Made by a program: the position numbers and the translations under genes | Notes under the pieces: model-generated | Databases searched by the model: none | Told to the model about the DNA's origin: nothing | What the model saw: the letters and a program-made list of their open reading frames with translations, nothing else | Assembly: GCF_004139715.1 (NCBI RefSeq) | Contig: NZ_CP035544.1 | Location: 992,001-1,056,000 of the forward strand | Source of the DNA: Muriicola soli | GTDB lineage: Bacteria > Bacteroidota > Bacteroidia > Flavobacteriales > Flavobacteriaceae | DNA: 64,000 nucleotides | Direction: 5' to 3' | Part shown: one piece after another, positions 45,604 to 52,792 of the stretch | Layout of the letters: every line of letters begins with the position of its first letter | Numbering within the stretch: the stretch's first letter is position 1

Positions 45604-45611
45604 CAAAGGTA
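45604..45611 (-). promoter_or_regulatory. Candidate internal -7 promoter box inside the FemAB-like array
   Basis: Reads TACCTTTG on the minus strand, identical to the tsaD box and at the same 28-base distance from the start codon. It lies in the 51-base gap between paralogs 5 and 4. No -33 TTTG at standard spacing was found, so the call is tentative. Confidence 0.4.
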
Positions 45612-45627
45612 TGAAACCCAAAAATGA

Positions 45628-46557
45628 TCATCTATTTCCTCCTCTTAACAGGAAAAGTACACGGTCCGTCGAAAGTCGAGGGGGCAGAACATTTTTTCGA
45701 AAATAGAGTTTAGCTTTCCACAGGCTTATCAGCAACTGAACATATACTAATCTGAAAACCCCCTGCTTATAGAAAATATGGGCCTTAAAGCGATACTTGC
45801 AATTACTCCACTTCTCTTTGTAATAGGTATAGCCCAACATAAGGTCATATAACCGGATGCTATAAGTAAAACACCATTCAAGTTGCTTTAACATGCTGAT
45901 ATCCGGAAGGTTAAATTTATTGTAATTAATGTCAAAAGCCTGAATATGGCTGTAGAGCGCATTTTCCAGGTGAAAATTCAAGGTTATGCTGATGGGCTTG
46001 TCATGATTGTAAATAACAAAAATCGAGGCTTGCTTTGCGCGGATCATGGGCAATATTCTTGCCCTTAAACTGTCCCATTGTGGAAGGTCCCGGTTCAGGA
46101 TCTTTTTTTGGTTAAATCGTGCTTTGAGGAGTCTGTAGAATTCATCGAAAGTGTCATGATAGTTAGTTTCGTTTACAGGATCCCCGTAAAAAACCCGGTA
46201 GTCGATCTTGCCGGATGTTTCTAGCTTTTTTTTCTTGTTGTAAAGGTTTTTTTGGTTTCTTTGACTCAGTACTTCGGCCATGTATTCTTTTTCGCTCTTG
46301 TATTTTGAAAGGTCCAGTGCAAATCCCTGGTGGAGATCTACGGATGTATTTGCCAAATCTGATGAAACTAAATCTAATTCAAAATAGCCCGGAATATTCT
46401 GCACCCTTACGACTTTGATGTCTTTTGGAATGCGAATTTTGGTTGGGACGTCTATTTCTGTATGTGTAACTTTGTTATACAGGGGAAACCGATAGAGGAG
46501 GGGAGCTTCTCTCTTCAACAGCAGATCGAAAATAAAATTATAACTGTACTGTAACAT
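45628..46557 (-). CDS. FemAB/CelD-like GNAT acyltransferase paralog 5 of 6, without the C-terminal module
   Basis: 309-residue array member, the shortest. It has the usual N-terminal part (NQKNLYNKKKKLETSGKIDYRVFYGD, ARFNQKKILNRDLPQWDSL) and the core IFVIYNHDKPISITLNFHL, QAFDINYNKFNLPDISMLKQLEW and LYDLMLGYTYYKEKWSN. It stops soon after the GNAT core, at about the point where paralogs 1-4 enter their C-terminal module, so either it lost the module or the others gained it. The end (RLSTDRVLFLLRGGNR) has no match in the array. It overlaps the paralog 6 stop by 20 bases. Confidence 0.8.
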   Translation of the reverse strand: MLQYSYNFIFDLLLKREAPLLYRFPLYNKVTHTEIDVPTKIRIPKDIKVVRVQNIPGYFELDLVSSDLANTSVDLHQGFALDLSKYKSEKEYMAEVLSQRNQKNLYNKKKKLETSGKIDYRVFYGDPVNETNYHDTFDEFYRLLKARFNQKKILNRDLPQWDSLRARILPMIRAKQASIFVIYNHDKPISITLNFHLENALYSHIQAFDINYNKFNLPDISMLKQLEWCFTYSIRLYDLMLGYTYYKEKWSNCKYRFKAHIFYKQGVFRLVYVQLLISLWKAKLYFRKNVLPPRLSTDRVLFLLRGGNR

Positions 46558-47563
46558 CCTGTTTCCTCGATTGGAAATAAAATCTAAGACGATTTATAAA
46601 GCGAAAAAAATTTAATTGTCTCAATATTCGCTTACATTCATATAGAATGTATATTAAATTTGCGGTTACTACAGAATAGAAAGACTTTGGATCGTAAATG
46701 ATATGGTAGTTAAAATGGTAAAGGGTATTCGCCCATCTGTATTTGTACTCATAATTACCTTTGGCAAAATCCAGTGAATCAATTTTTTGATCATAGCACC
46801 AATTAAGTAATTCTAATATGTTTAATGTTCCAATTCTATATTTGGCATAACTGATATCAAAAACTCTTAGAGTATCAATTAGTTTCGATCCTTCTAGCAT
46901 TATGAGGGTTATCGCAATTGGTTTGTCTCTAATATATGTTACGAAGAGACCCGCTTTGTCTTCCATCATCAAGGGATATGTAACCTTGTGATAAAATACC
47001 CATTCGGATTGGTTCAAATCTCTATTGTATTCCTTCTTCTGTGAAAATCTCTTGGTCATAAGATTTCGAAACGATTTAAAGAGGTTTTCGTAGGTATCCT
47101 TGGATGTATCCGATAAGTGCATTCGGTAACTGATATCGGGTACCTTTTCCCATTTTCGTTTGTAACGTCTTAGTTTAACCCTACTCTGGGCGCTTAAAGT
47201 ATCTCGTAAATATGAATCTAGGGTGGGGTACTCTTTAAAGTTACATAGATATCCGGCATATTGATTAGAGACAAGAATTTTTAAGTGATTGCTACTTAAC
47301 AATTTTGCATCCGGTAAAAAGCTAGATGGGACATCGAAAATTACAAACACTTTATTTTTTTCTCCTAAAGTCTCGTTTGCAACTATCGAATAGCTGAGAC
47401 CCTTGGTCAATGTTCCTCCCAGGTTATAAAATACAGGAAGAAGAGGTTTTTTAATAAATAAGAAATTCCCAAATAGAGCAGATCGATGTACCGAGCAGTT
47501 TTTAGCGAAGTATTTCAACCAATACTTCTGATAAGTTTCACTCAGGAATGGGTTTGTAACCAT
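46538..47563 (-). CDS. FemAB/CelD-like GNAT acyltransferase paralog 6 of 6, first of the array
   Basis: 341-residue member nearest the MBOAT pair. The array pattern is visible but the most diverged: SRVKLRRYKRKWEKVPDISYRMHLSDTSKDTYENLF, KRFSQKKEYNRDLNQSEW, then LFVTYIRDKPIAITLIML, RVFDISYAKYRIGTLNILELLNW and SLDFAKGNYEYKYRWANT. The C-terminal module is absent. The N-terminus (TNPFLSETYQKYWLKYFAKN) differs from the others and starts like some polysaccharide-cluster GNAT proteins. It begins 12 bases after the SGNH-like gene and so is part of the MBOAT transcript. No signal peptide is seen. Confidence 0.8.
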   Translation of the reverse strand: MVTNPFLSETYQKYWLKYFAKNCSVHRSALFGNFLFIKKPLLPVFYNLGGTLTKGLSYSIVANETLGEKNKVFVIFDVPSSFLPDAKLLSSNHLKILVSNQYAGYLCNFKEYPTLDSYLRDTLSAQSRVKLRRYKRKWEKVPDISYRMHLSDTSKDTYENLFKSFRNLMTKRFSQKKEYNRDLNQSEWVFYHKVTYPLMMEDKAGLFVTYIRDKPIAITLIMLEGSKLIDTLRVFDISYAKYRIGTLNILELLNWCYDQKIDSLDFAKGNYEYKYRWANTLYHFNYHIIYDPKSFYSVVTANLIYILYECKRILRQLNFFRFINRLRFYFQSRKQDVTVQL

Positions 47564-47575
47564 AATAAGTAAATC

Positions 47576-48535
47576 CTAAAAGTGAGTTTTATTGAGTTCC
47601 TTGTAACTTTTTTCTCTTATACGAACGACAAGATCAGATGTAAATTGCCGAGCACTTTCAGAATATAAATGGGATCCATCGTAGGTTTTATATTTTTCAG
47701 AATCCTGTATAAAATTCAGATAGGGTACATTCTTATGCATCGCAATACTGTCCATTTGCCGGTCAAATGAGTCCCAACGTTCGTTTTCCAGACTCAAAAT
47801 TTCCTTTGCTGCAGGCATCCTCACCAGGAACACCTCGCCTTTATCTTTCAACAGGGATATTGTCTTCACAAAGTATTCCAACCTATTTTGTTTAAATTCT
47901 TCAGTTTTTAATTTAATTTTATAAAAGCGTAAGTTAAGTTCTGACCAGTGTTTCATATCCTCTTCTGTAATTGTCTTTCGAGAAGTATTCAGTACTACCT
48001 CATTCCAACCATCCTCGTGAAAAACGAAGTGATCCCAGATGGAGGTATTGAAGAATACATTATATAATGATGATCCATAACAACAGCTGAGATAGTCATA
48101 GTTTGGTTTCTCGGTGAATACTTTAAGTTTACCCAGAATGGTCTTTTCATCAAACTTCTTTATTTCTTCATCATCGAATTCCTTTGGAGCGGTAAAGGCA
48201 CCGGGGTTAACGGAGAGTATAAAAAGGCCATTTTCTGTTTTATCGTCTAGTTTTTTGCGAATCGAATTGAGGTAAATCTCTCCGTAAAAGGATTGGTTCA
48301 TTGCAAAGTTGACCATTTGAAATGACTTGTCTGACCTTACTAGGGAATCAGACAAAATCTTTGGTACAATACCCTGATCAGCTCTGGAGAGCCCCAGGAT
48401 TAAACCGTCTGCTTTTTGGGTAAACTTCGTGTAATACTCGTCTACGGGCCCTTTTGACAATTGATTGAGCATCGTGGCATAGGCTCCAAAAAGCAGAAGA
48501 CAAAAGATGCAAACTTTTAATAAAAAGGTCCTCAT
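47576..48535 (-). CDS. Membrane-anchored SGNH-hydrolase-like protein, MBOAT partner (DltD/AlgJ-like role)
   Basis: 319-residue protein with one N-terminal membrane helix (TFLLKVCIFCLLLFGAYATML) and a periplasmic domain. The strand end LILGLSRADQG (Ser50) and the late YDGSHLY (Asp286, His289) have the order and spacing expected for the Ser and Asp-His blocks of SGNH-type esterase/transferase domains. Such proteins sit beside MBOAT acyltransferases in alginate, cellulose and teichoic-acid modification (AlgJ/AlgX, DltD) and take over the acyl group outside the membrane. The MBOAT gene ends 5 bases upstream. The fold call rests on these motifs and the neighbour; no closer family name could be given. 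Confidence 0.75.
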   Translation of the reverse strand: MRTFLLKVCIFCLLLFGAYATMLNQLSKGPVDEYYTKFTQKADGLILGLSRADQGIVPKILSDSLVRSDKSFQMVNFAMNQSFYGEIYLNSIRKKLDDKTENGLFILSVNPGAFTAPKEFDDEEIKKFDEKTILGKLKVFTEKPNYDYLSCCYGSSLYNVFFNTSIWDHFVFHEDGWNEVVLNTSRKTITEEDMKHWSELNLRFYKIKLKTEEFKQNRLEYFVKTISLLKDKGEVFLVRMPAAKEILSLENERWDSFDRQMDSIAMHKNVPYLNFIQDSEKYKTYDGSHLYSESARQFTSDLVVRIREKSYKELNKTHF

Positions 48536-48540
48536 TGATC

Positions 48541-49989
48541 CTAGAATTGAAAATATATAAATGAATGCTGTCTGTTGATTGCAAAAAGGGCTATGGCAAG
48601 GATGTAAGTTCCGTATATCGCCATTTTTCGAAGCTGCGATTTGTTTTCCACAAGTTCGTATATCCGGTCATTTCCTTTTGCATAATGAATGGCCTGTACC
48701 AGAAGGATCAGGACCAGGGATAAACCAAGTTCAAAGTAATTACCCAGGATGTTAATATGTAGGTTTTGGATTCGGGTTAGATTTTTGATATAAACAAAGG
48801 CGATTTCAACAGATGGGGAACGGAAAAAGATCAGCGAGCCACATAGGTAGGTCATGGTCACAGCCCAACCTCCCATAGCTTGTAATTCTCTTGAGATACC
48901 CAGCCTTCTAAAGAGGCGTTTCCTCCATCTGCTAGTGCCCGTTTCAAGGATCAGGAGCAAAGCACTGAGCAAGCCCCATATTACAAAAGTCCAGTTTGCT
49001 CCGTGCCAAAGACCAACAATAAAGAAAATGATGAGGACATTTCTTATGAGGACCGGCCTGCGGACAATGAGGCCACCCATGGGGACAAACAGATAGTCCC
49101 TTAGCCATTGCATAAAGGAAATGTGCCATCGGTTCCAGAAGTCGGCAGAAGAGGTGGCAAAAAGCGGTTTATTGAAATTCTGCATCAGATCATAGCCCAT
49201 TAACCTCGCTGTACCGATAGCTATAGACGTATATGCAGAGAAATCGTAATACAACTGCAGGGCAAAGAAACCCGCCGCGATGATTAAGGGCAGGCCCTTG
49301 TATAGTTCAGGGTCTGTATAAACTTCATCTACATAGATTCCCAGACGGTCTGCCACCACAACCTTTAAGAAAAACCCCCAGGCAATCATGATAAGGCCTC
49401 TTTTGATTTGTGGAATTTTGGGGATGATTTGTTTCCTGAATTGGGGTAGGAGGTTACCTGCCCTTTCTATAGGTCCTGCGACTAATTGTGGAAAGAAAGA
49501 AACAAAAAGGGCAAAATACCCCAGGTGTTTTTCAGGTTTTATTTTACCACGGTATACATCAATGGTATAGGACATGGTCTGAAAGGTGTAGAAGCTGATT
49601 CCAATAGGAAGCAGGAGTTGGCCCAGATTGTAACCGCCTTTCTGTACTTCCCCTGTGACTTCCAAATTAAAAAACCGCAATACGCTCCCGAACGACGTCT
49701 CAAAAAAAGATGCGTATTTAAAAAAGAAAAGCATTCCTACATTAACCCCTATACTCAGGAAGAGTAAGGATTTTTTATACTTCTCTTTTACGCTCACCAT
49801 CCTTAATGCACAGAAGTAATCTACGAGTGTAGAGGTGATCAATAATAGTACCAGTAGGGGTTCGTGTTCCATATAGAAATAGTAGCTCCCCAGTAAAAGC
49901 CATAACCATCTGTATCTGAATGGTATAAGATAAGAACCAAAAACCATTATGATCAAAAAAGGAATGAACTCGAAAGAGTTAAAGTTCAT
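48541..49989 (-). CDS. MBOAT-family O-acyltransferase (AlgI/DltB-like)
   Basis: 482-residue multi-pass membrane enzyme that moves an acyl group from a cytosolic thioester donor to an extracytoplasmic acceptor. Family landmarks: FRYRWLWLLLGSYYFYMEHEP at the N-terminus, LLPIGISFYTFQTMSYTIDVYRG, FVSFFPQLVAGPIERAGNLLPQF, LQLYYDFSAYTSIAIGTARLMGY, NFNKPLFATSSADFWNRWHISFMQWLRDYLF and the catalytic-His motif GLWHGANWTFVIWG (about 327-340). All standard residues are present, so it is likely active. It heads the long run of SGNH-like, FemAB-like and cys genes. Donor and acceptor are unknown; the ACP encoded 5 kb upstream is a candidate donor carrier. Confidence 0.92.
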   Translation of the reverse strand: MNFNSFEFIPFLIIMVFGSYLIPFRYRWLWLLLGSYYFYMEHEPLLVLLLITSTLVDYFCALRMVSVKEKYKKSLLFLSIGVNVGMLFFFKYASFFETSFGSVLRFFNLEVTGEVQKGGYNLGQLLLPIGISFYTFQTMSYTIDVYRGKIKPEKHLGYFALFVSFFPQLVAGPIERAGNLLPQFRKQIIPKIPQIKRGLIMIAWGFFLKVVVADRLGIYVDEVYTDPELYKGLPLIIAAGFFALQLYYDFSAYTSIAIGTARLMGYDLMQNFNKPLFATSSADFWNRWHISFMQWLRDYLFVPMGGLIVRRPVLIRNVLIIFFIVGLWHGANWTFVIWGLLSALLLILETGTSRWRKRLFRRLGISRELQAMGGWAVTMTYLCGSLIFFRSPSVEIAFVYIKNLTRIQNLHINILGNYFELGLSLVLILLVQAIHYAKGNDRIYELVENKSQLRKMAIYGTYILAIALFAINRQHSFIYFQF

Positions 49990-49995
49990 TATGAA

Positions 49996-50163
49996 CTATT
50001 TGTTTATTAAAAAGTAGAGGTTAGGTATAATAAAATTATCACTATGATATTCAAAACTCTTATTTTTTTGATAAAGAACATAAATATCAGATTGGGAGCT
50101 GAAAGCTGTACAATAGAATTTATTCGACAATTCGTTAAGAAAGAGCGCCAATAAAATATACAC
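49996..50163 (-). pseudogene. Small ORF or gene remnant just upstream of the MBOAT gene
   Basis: A 55-codon frame beginning with GTG at 50163 and ending 6 bases before the MBOAT ATG. The frame is open a further 12 codons up to 50199. It encodes hydrophobic then mixed residues (LLALFLNELSNKFYC, DIYVLYQKNKSFEYHSDNF), and the part from LFLNEL to SFEYH resembles by eye the C-terminal module of the FemAB-like paralogs (compare LNYFLHQNQENF and GIYIFQGENNYRSV of paralog 2). It could be the tail of a lost seventh paralog, a true small gene, or chance in AT-rich DNA. Confidence 0.3.
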
Positions 50164-50190
50164 TTCTTGGACTATGCTTAAAATAAGGGA

Positions 50191-50297
50191 TTTTCTAGAT
50201 CAATATTGCCTTAAATTAAGTTTCATCCCATCATTTAGAAAGAAATCCTTAGTATTAAGCAAAATCTATTCAGCCTTTAATTTTTTAGATCAATATT
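50191..50297. repeat. Direct 17-base repeat pair in the gap between the AMP-ligase and MBOAT genes
   Basis: TTTTCTAGATCAATATT at 50191-50207 and TTTTTTAGATCAATATT at 50281-50297: 16 of 17 bases are equal and the copies start exactly 90 bases apart. They lie in the 332-base gap (49990-50321) that separates the two minus-strand gene runs, so they could be regulator sites for the MBOAT run or scars of a duplication. Apart from these and the small frame at 49996-50163 I see nothing else in this gap; no perfect TANNTTTG box on the minus strand was found. Confidence 0.5.
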
Positions 50298-50321
50298 AAG
50301 ATTAATGCTGATAATTAATGC

Positions 50322-51785
50322 TCATTTACTTCTGGTTTTCTTTCCTGTTATACCAATGTTCATAGTAATTTCTACTATGATTTGTTGAGGTATTTTATAA
50401 CTGGACAATTTCTTCGAACAGGCATTTAGAACTTTTTGCTTCAATTCCTCCTTATCAACTCCCTTATTCGAAATTACTATAGCTTTAATAGCCTCCCCAA
50501 GTAATTCATCTTCAAAACCCTCAATAGTACAATCAATGACCTCCGGAACAGATAAAATCACCTCCTCAATTTCTTTTGGGCTTACCCGTTTTCCTCCAAC
50601 TTTAATGATCTCTTTCTTTCTTGCGGTAATATATAAATATCCATCACTATCTTTTTTCGCGATATCACCGGTGTGCAACCAACCATTTTTTATAGTACAG
50701 GCCGTTGCGATCTCATCCTTGTAATAGCCTTTCATGATATTTTCTCCGCGGGCGATCAACTCTCCTTCTTTTTCAATATCGAGTTTCTTGCCTTCTTCAT
50801 CAACTATTGCAATCTCAACTCCGGGAATAGGAATACCAATAGAATTCATTTTTTCCCTCAATTTAAGTGGAGGGAGATATGAAAGCCTCGCCGTAGCCTC
50901 TGTCTGACCGTACATGACAAAGAATTCGATCTCGGGAAAGGCATCGATAAATTCCTGAATAAATACCGAATGCAGTTTTCCTCCGGCCTGGGTAACGTAT
51001 CGCAAATGAGGAAATTCTGTAGTTTTAAAAGAGTCCGACTTTTTCAACAAGATCTGAAAATGACTGGGAACACCGGCGAAGCCCGTGCATTCAAAATTTT
51101 TAAGATCATTGATGACCGATCCCAAAAAAATAAAGCTATTGTTTAAAACAATAGAGCCACCAACTTTTAAATGTGTGTGGAGTAAGGAGAGCCCGTAGCA
51201 ATAGAAAAAGGGGAGGACAACGCACATTCGATCATCCTCAGTAAGATTTAGATATTGAATGATAGAGGCAGTATTCGCCCTTATATTGTTATGACTAATC
51301 GTAACACCTTTGGGTTTGCCAGTGGATCCTGAGGTAAAGATTATTTCTGCAATGAGATCCCCGTCAAAGTTCTCCTCAGTCGATAATGGCTTTTCGCCCT
51401 CAAGAAGGCTTTTGACATCCTGTTCCTCAATAACTGATATCTCTTGATTTACGCGATCCCGAATTTTCAAACGCTCGATCGAAAAAATCAGTTTGCTTTC
51501 CGTGTGCTCAAGAATATAATCAAGATTCTCAGGCTCAGTGTCCTGATTCAAAGGAACACAGACATTTCCCGATTTCAGAATAGCGAGGTAAACGGTTATA
51601 AAATATTCAGAATTGGGACTTATAAGGAGGATGTTTTTCTGCGGTCCAACCTCTTTTTTTAGATAAGAAGCAAGTTTTGAACTATTTTGATAGATCGAAT
51701 TAAAAGAAACCGGTGGCTTTGAATTGTGAATAAATGGTTTCTCCCAATCCTCGATTGAATCAAAAAAGTAATCAAAAACGTTCAT
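50322..51785 (-). CDS. AMP-forming acyl-/aminoacyl ligase (ANL superfamily)
   Basis: 487-residue adenylating enzyme that activates a carboxylic acid and loads it on CoA or a carrier protein. Core motifs are IIFTSGSTGKPKGVTISHNN (A3), MYGQTEATARLSYLPP (A5), LHTGDIAKKDSDGYLYITARKKEIIKVGGKRVSPKEIEEVI (A7-A8), and a terminal GITGKKTRSK carrying the catalytic Lys expected at A10. It ends without a fused carrier domain, so the free carrier protein at 54796-55044 is its likely partner, as DltC is for DltA. The substrate cannot be read from the sequence. It is the last gene of the ACP-AsnB-NadE-ligase run and starts 10 bases after the NadE-like gene. Confidence 0.88.
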   Translation of the reverse strand: MNVFDYFFDSIEDWEKPFIHNSKPPVSFNSIYQNSSKLASYLKKEVGPQKNILLISPNSEYFITVYLAILKSGNVCVPLNQDTEPENLDYILEHTESKLIFSIERLKIRDRVNQEISVIEEQDVKSLLEGEKPLSTEENFDGDLIAEIIFTSGSTGKPKGVTISHNNIRANTASIIQYLNLTEDDRMCVVLPFFYCYGLSLLHTHLKVGGSIVLNNSFIFLGSVINDLKNFECTGFAGVPSHFQILLKKSDSFKTTEFPHLRYVTQAGGKLHSVFIQEFIDAFPEIEFFVMYGQTEATARLSYLPPLKLREKMNSIGIPIPGVEIAIVDEEGKKLDIEKEGELIARGENIMKGYYKDEIATACTIKNGWLHTGDIAKKDSDGYLYITARKKEIIKVGGKRVSPKEIEEVILSVPEVIDCTIEGFEDELLGEAIKAIVISNKGVDKEELKQKVLNACSKKLSSYKIPQQIIVEITMNIGITGKKTRSK

Positions 51786-51795
51786 TCTAGACGAT

Positions 51796-52776
51796 TTAAA
51801 AGATCGGTTTCATTCTCAGGTACTCTGTGGTCTTTTTCTTTCTTTCAAAACTCTTGTATATATTTTCTATTTCCTTTTCACTTTTTTCCATAACCGGAGC
51901 CACCTCCGATGCGGGATATCCATTTTCCCAACCGTACCAAATAAGATCCATTTCTTTAAAGGGAAGCTGATAAAAGAAATCTTCCTGAGTTTGCTCTGCA
52001 GTATACGTATCTGTTGTGGGTGTTCTGGCAATGATTTCATCAGGAACGCCCAAATGATTTGCAATTTGATAAACCTGGGTCTTAAAGAGATGCCCTATAG
52101 GCATCACATCGGCCCCACCATCGCCATACTTCACAAAAAATCCCTGTTCCACTTCGTGTTTGTTCGGCGTACCGATGACCGCATAGTGGAGGCGTTCTGC
52201 GTGATAATACAACATCGACATTCTACTGCGTTGTTTGAAATTGGAAGCGGCAACAATTTGTAAGTACTCCTTTGCCGGTAATAATTTACTGACCACTTCT
52301 CCGTCAGGTTTTATCACTGTTATGGAAAAAATTGCCGGAATATTTTCTTCGATATTTTGCTTGATCTCTATTTTGGATTTGTCTTTTGAAGGGTCAAAAT
52401 CCGTTATTACATTGGCGATGGCTTCATCCCTTCGTTGGTAGCAATTAAATCCATCGAGTGCACCGGTAATATCTTCGACAACCGTTTTTACTCTGAATTT
52501 GGCAGCAAGTTTCTCAGCCAGGTTCCTGCTGTCCTCGCTAGAATCTCTTTCAGGCAGCATTACCCCAAAAACTTTTTCCGGGCCAAAGGCTGTGGCTGTT
52601 AAGGCGAGGACTACAGACGAATCAATGCCTCCGCTAATTCCAACCACGCCTCCACGCCTTTGAAGCTTTTGAGCAACATCATTTTTGAGTTTGGACATGA
52701 TCTGGGTACAAACCTCCTCAATATTTTCGAGATGCAGTATTTCTTTTGAAAATGGTTTGCGTGCTTTTGAATTCAT
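51796..52776 (-). CDS. NadE-like ammonia-dependent ATP-pyrophosphatase (NAD synthase family)
   Basis: 326-residue enzyme of the NAD synthase family with the PP-loop VGISGGIDSSVVLALTATAFG, then VFGVMLPERDSS, VIGTPNKHEVEQGFFVKYGDGGADVMPIGHLFKTQVYQIANHLGVP and RTPTTDTYTAEQTQEDFFY, all close to NadE. It has a longer middle (about 110-185) than standard ammonia-dependent NadE and no glutaminase domain. It stands between an AsnB homolog and an AMP-ligase in a surface-glycan cluster, where NadE-like proteins are thought to amidate a carboxyl group of a sugar or acid rather than make NAD. Both roles remain possible. The gene lies 16 bases after asnB and 10 before the ligase. Confidence 0.85.
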   Translation of the reverse strand: MNSKARKPFSKEILHLENIEEVCTQIMSKLKNDVAQKLQRRGGVVGISGGIDSSVVLALTATAFGPEKVFGVMLPERDSSEDSRNLAEKLAAKFRVKTVVEDITGALDGFNCYQRRDEAIANVITDFDPSKDKSKIEIKQNIEENIPAIFSITVIKPDGEVVSKLLPAKEYLQIVAASNFKQRSRMSMLYYHAERLHYAVIGTPNKHEVEQGFFVKYGDGGADVMPIGHLFKTQVYQIANHLGVPDEIIARTPTTDTYTAEQTQEDFFYQLPFKEMDLIWYGWENGYPASEVAPVMEKSEKEIENIYKSFERKKKTTEYLRMKPIF

Positions 52777-52792
52777 TTGGTAATGTTTAGTT

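Noticed and set aside
40761-47563. Recent tandem duplication or assembly artefact for the six FemAB-like genes
   Set aside because: The proteins are highly diverged, differ in length and C-terminus, and have no long nucleotide identity, so they are old, separate genes.
50044-50154. 36-codon plus-strand frame (ATG 50044) in the gap before the MBOAT gene
   Set aside because: Short, AT-rich and antisense to the more convincing minus-strand frame at 49996-50163; no recognisable feature.
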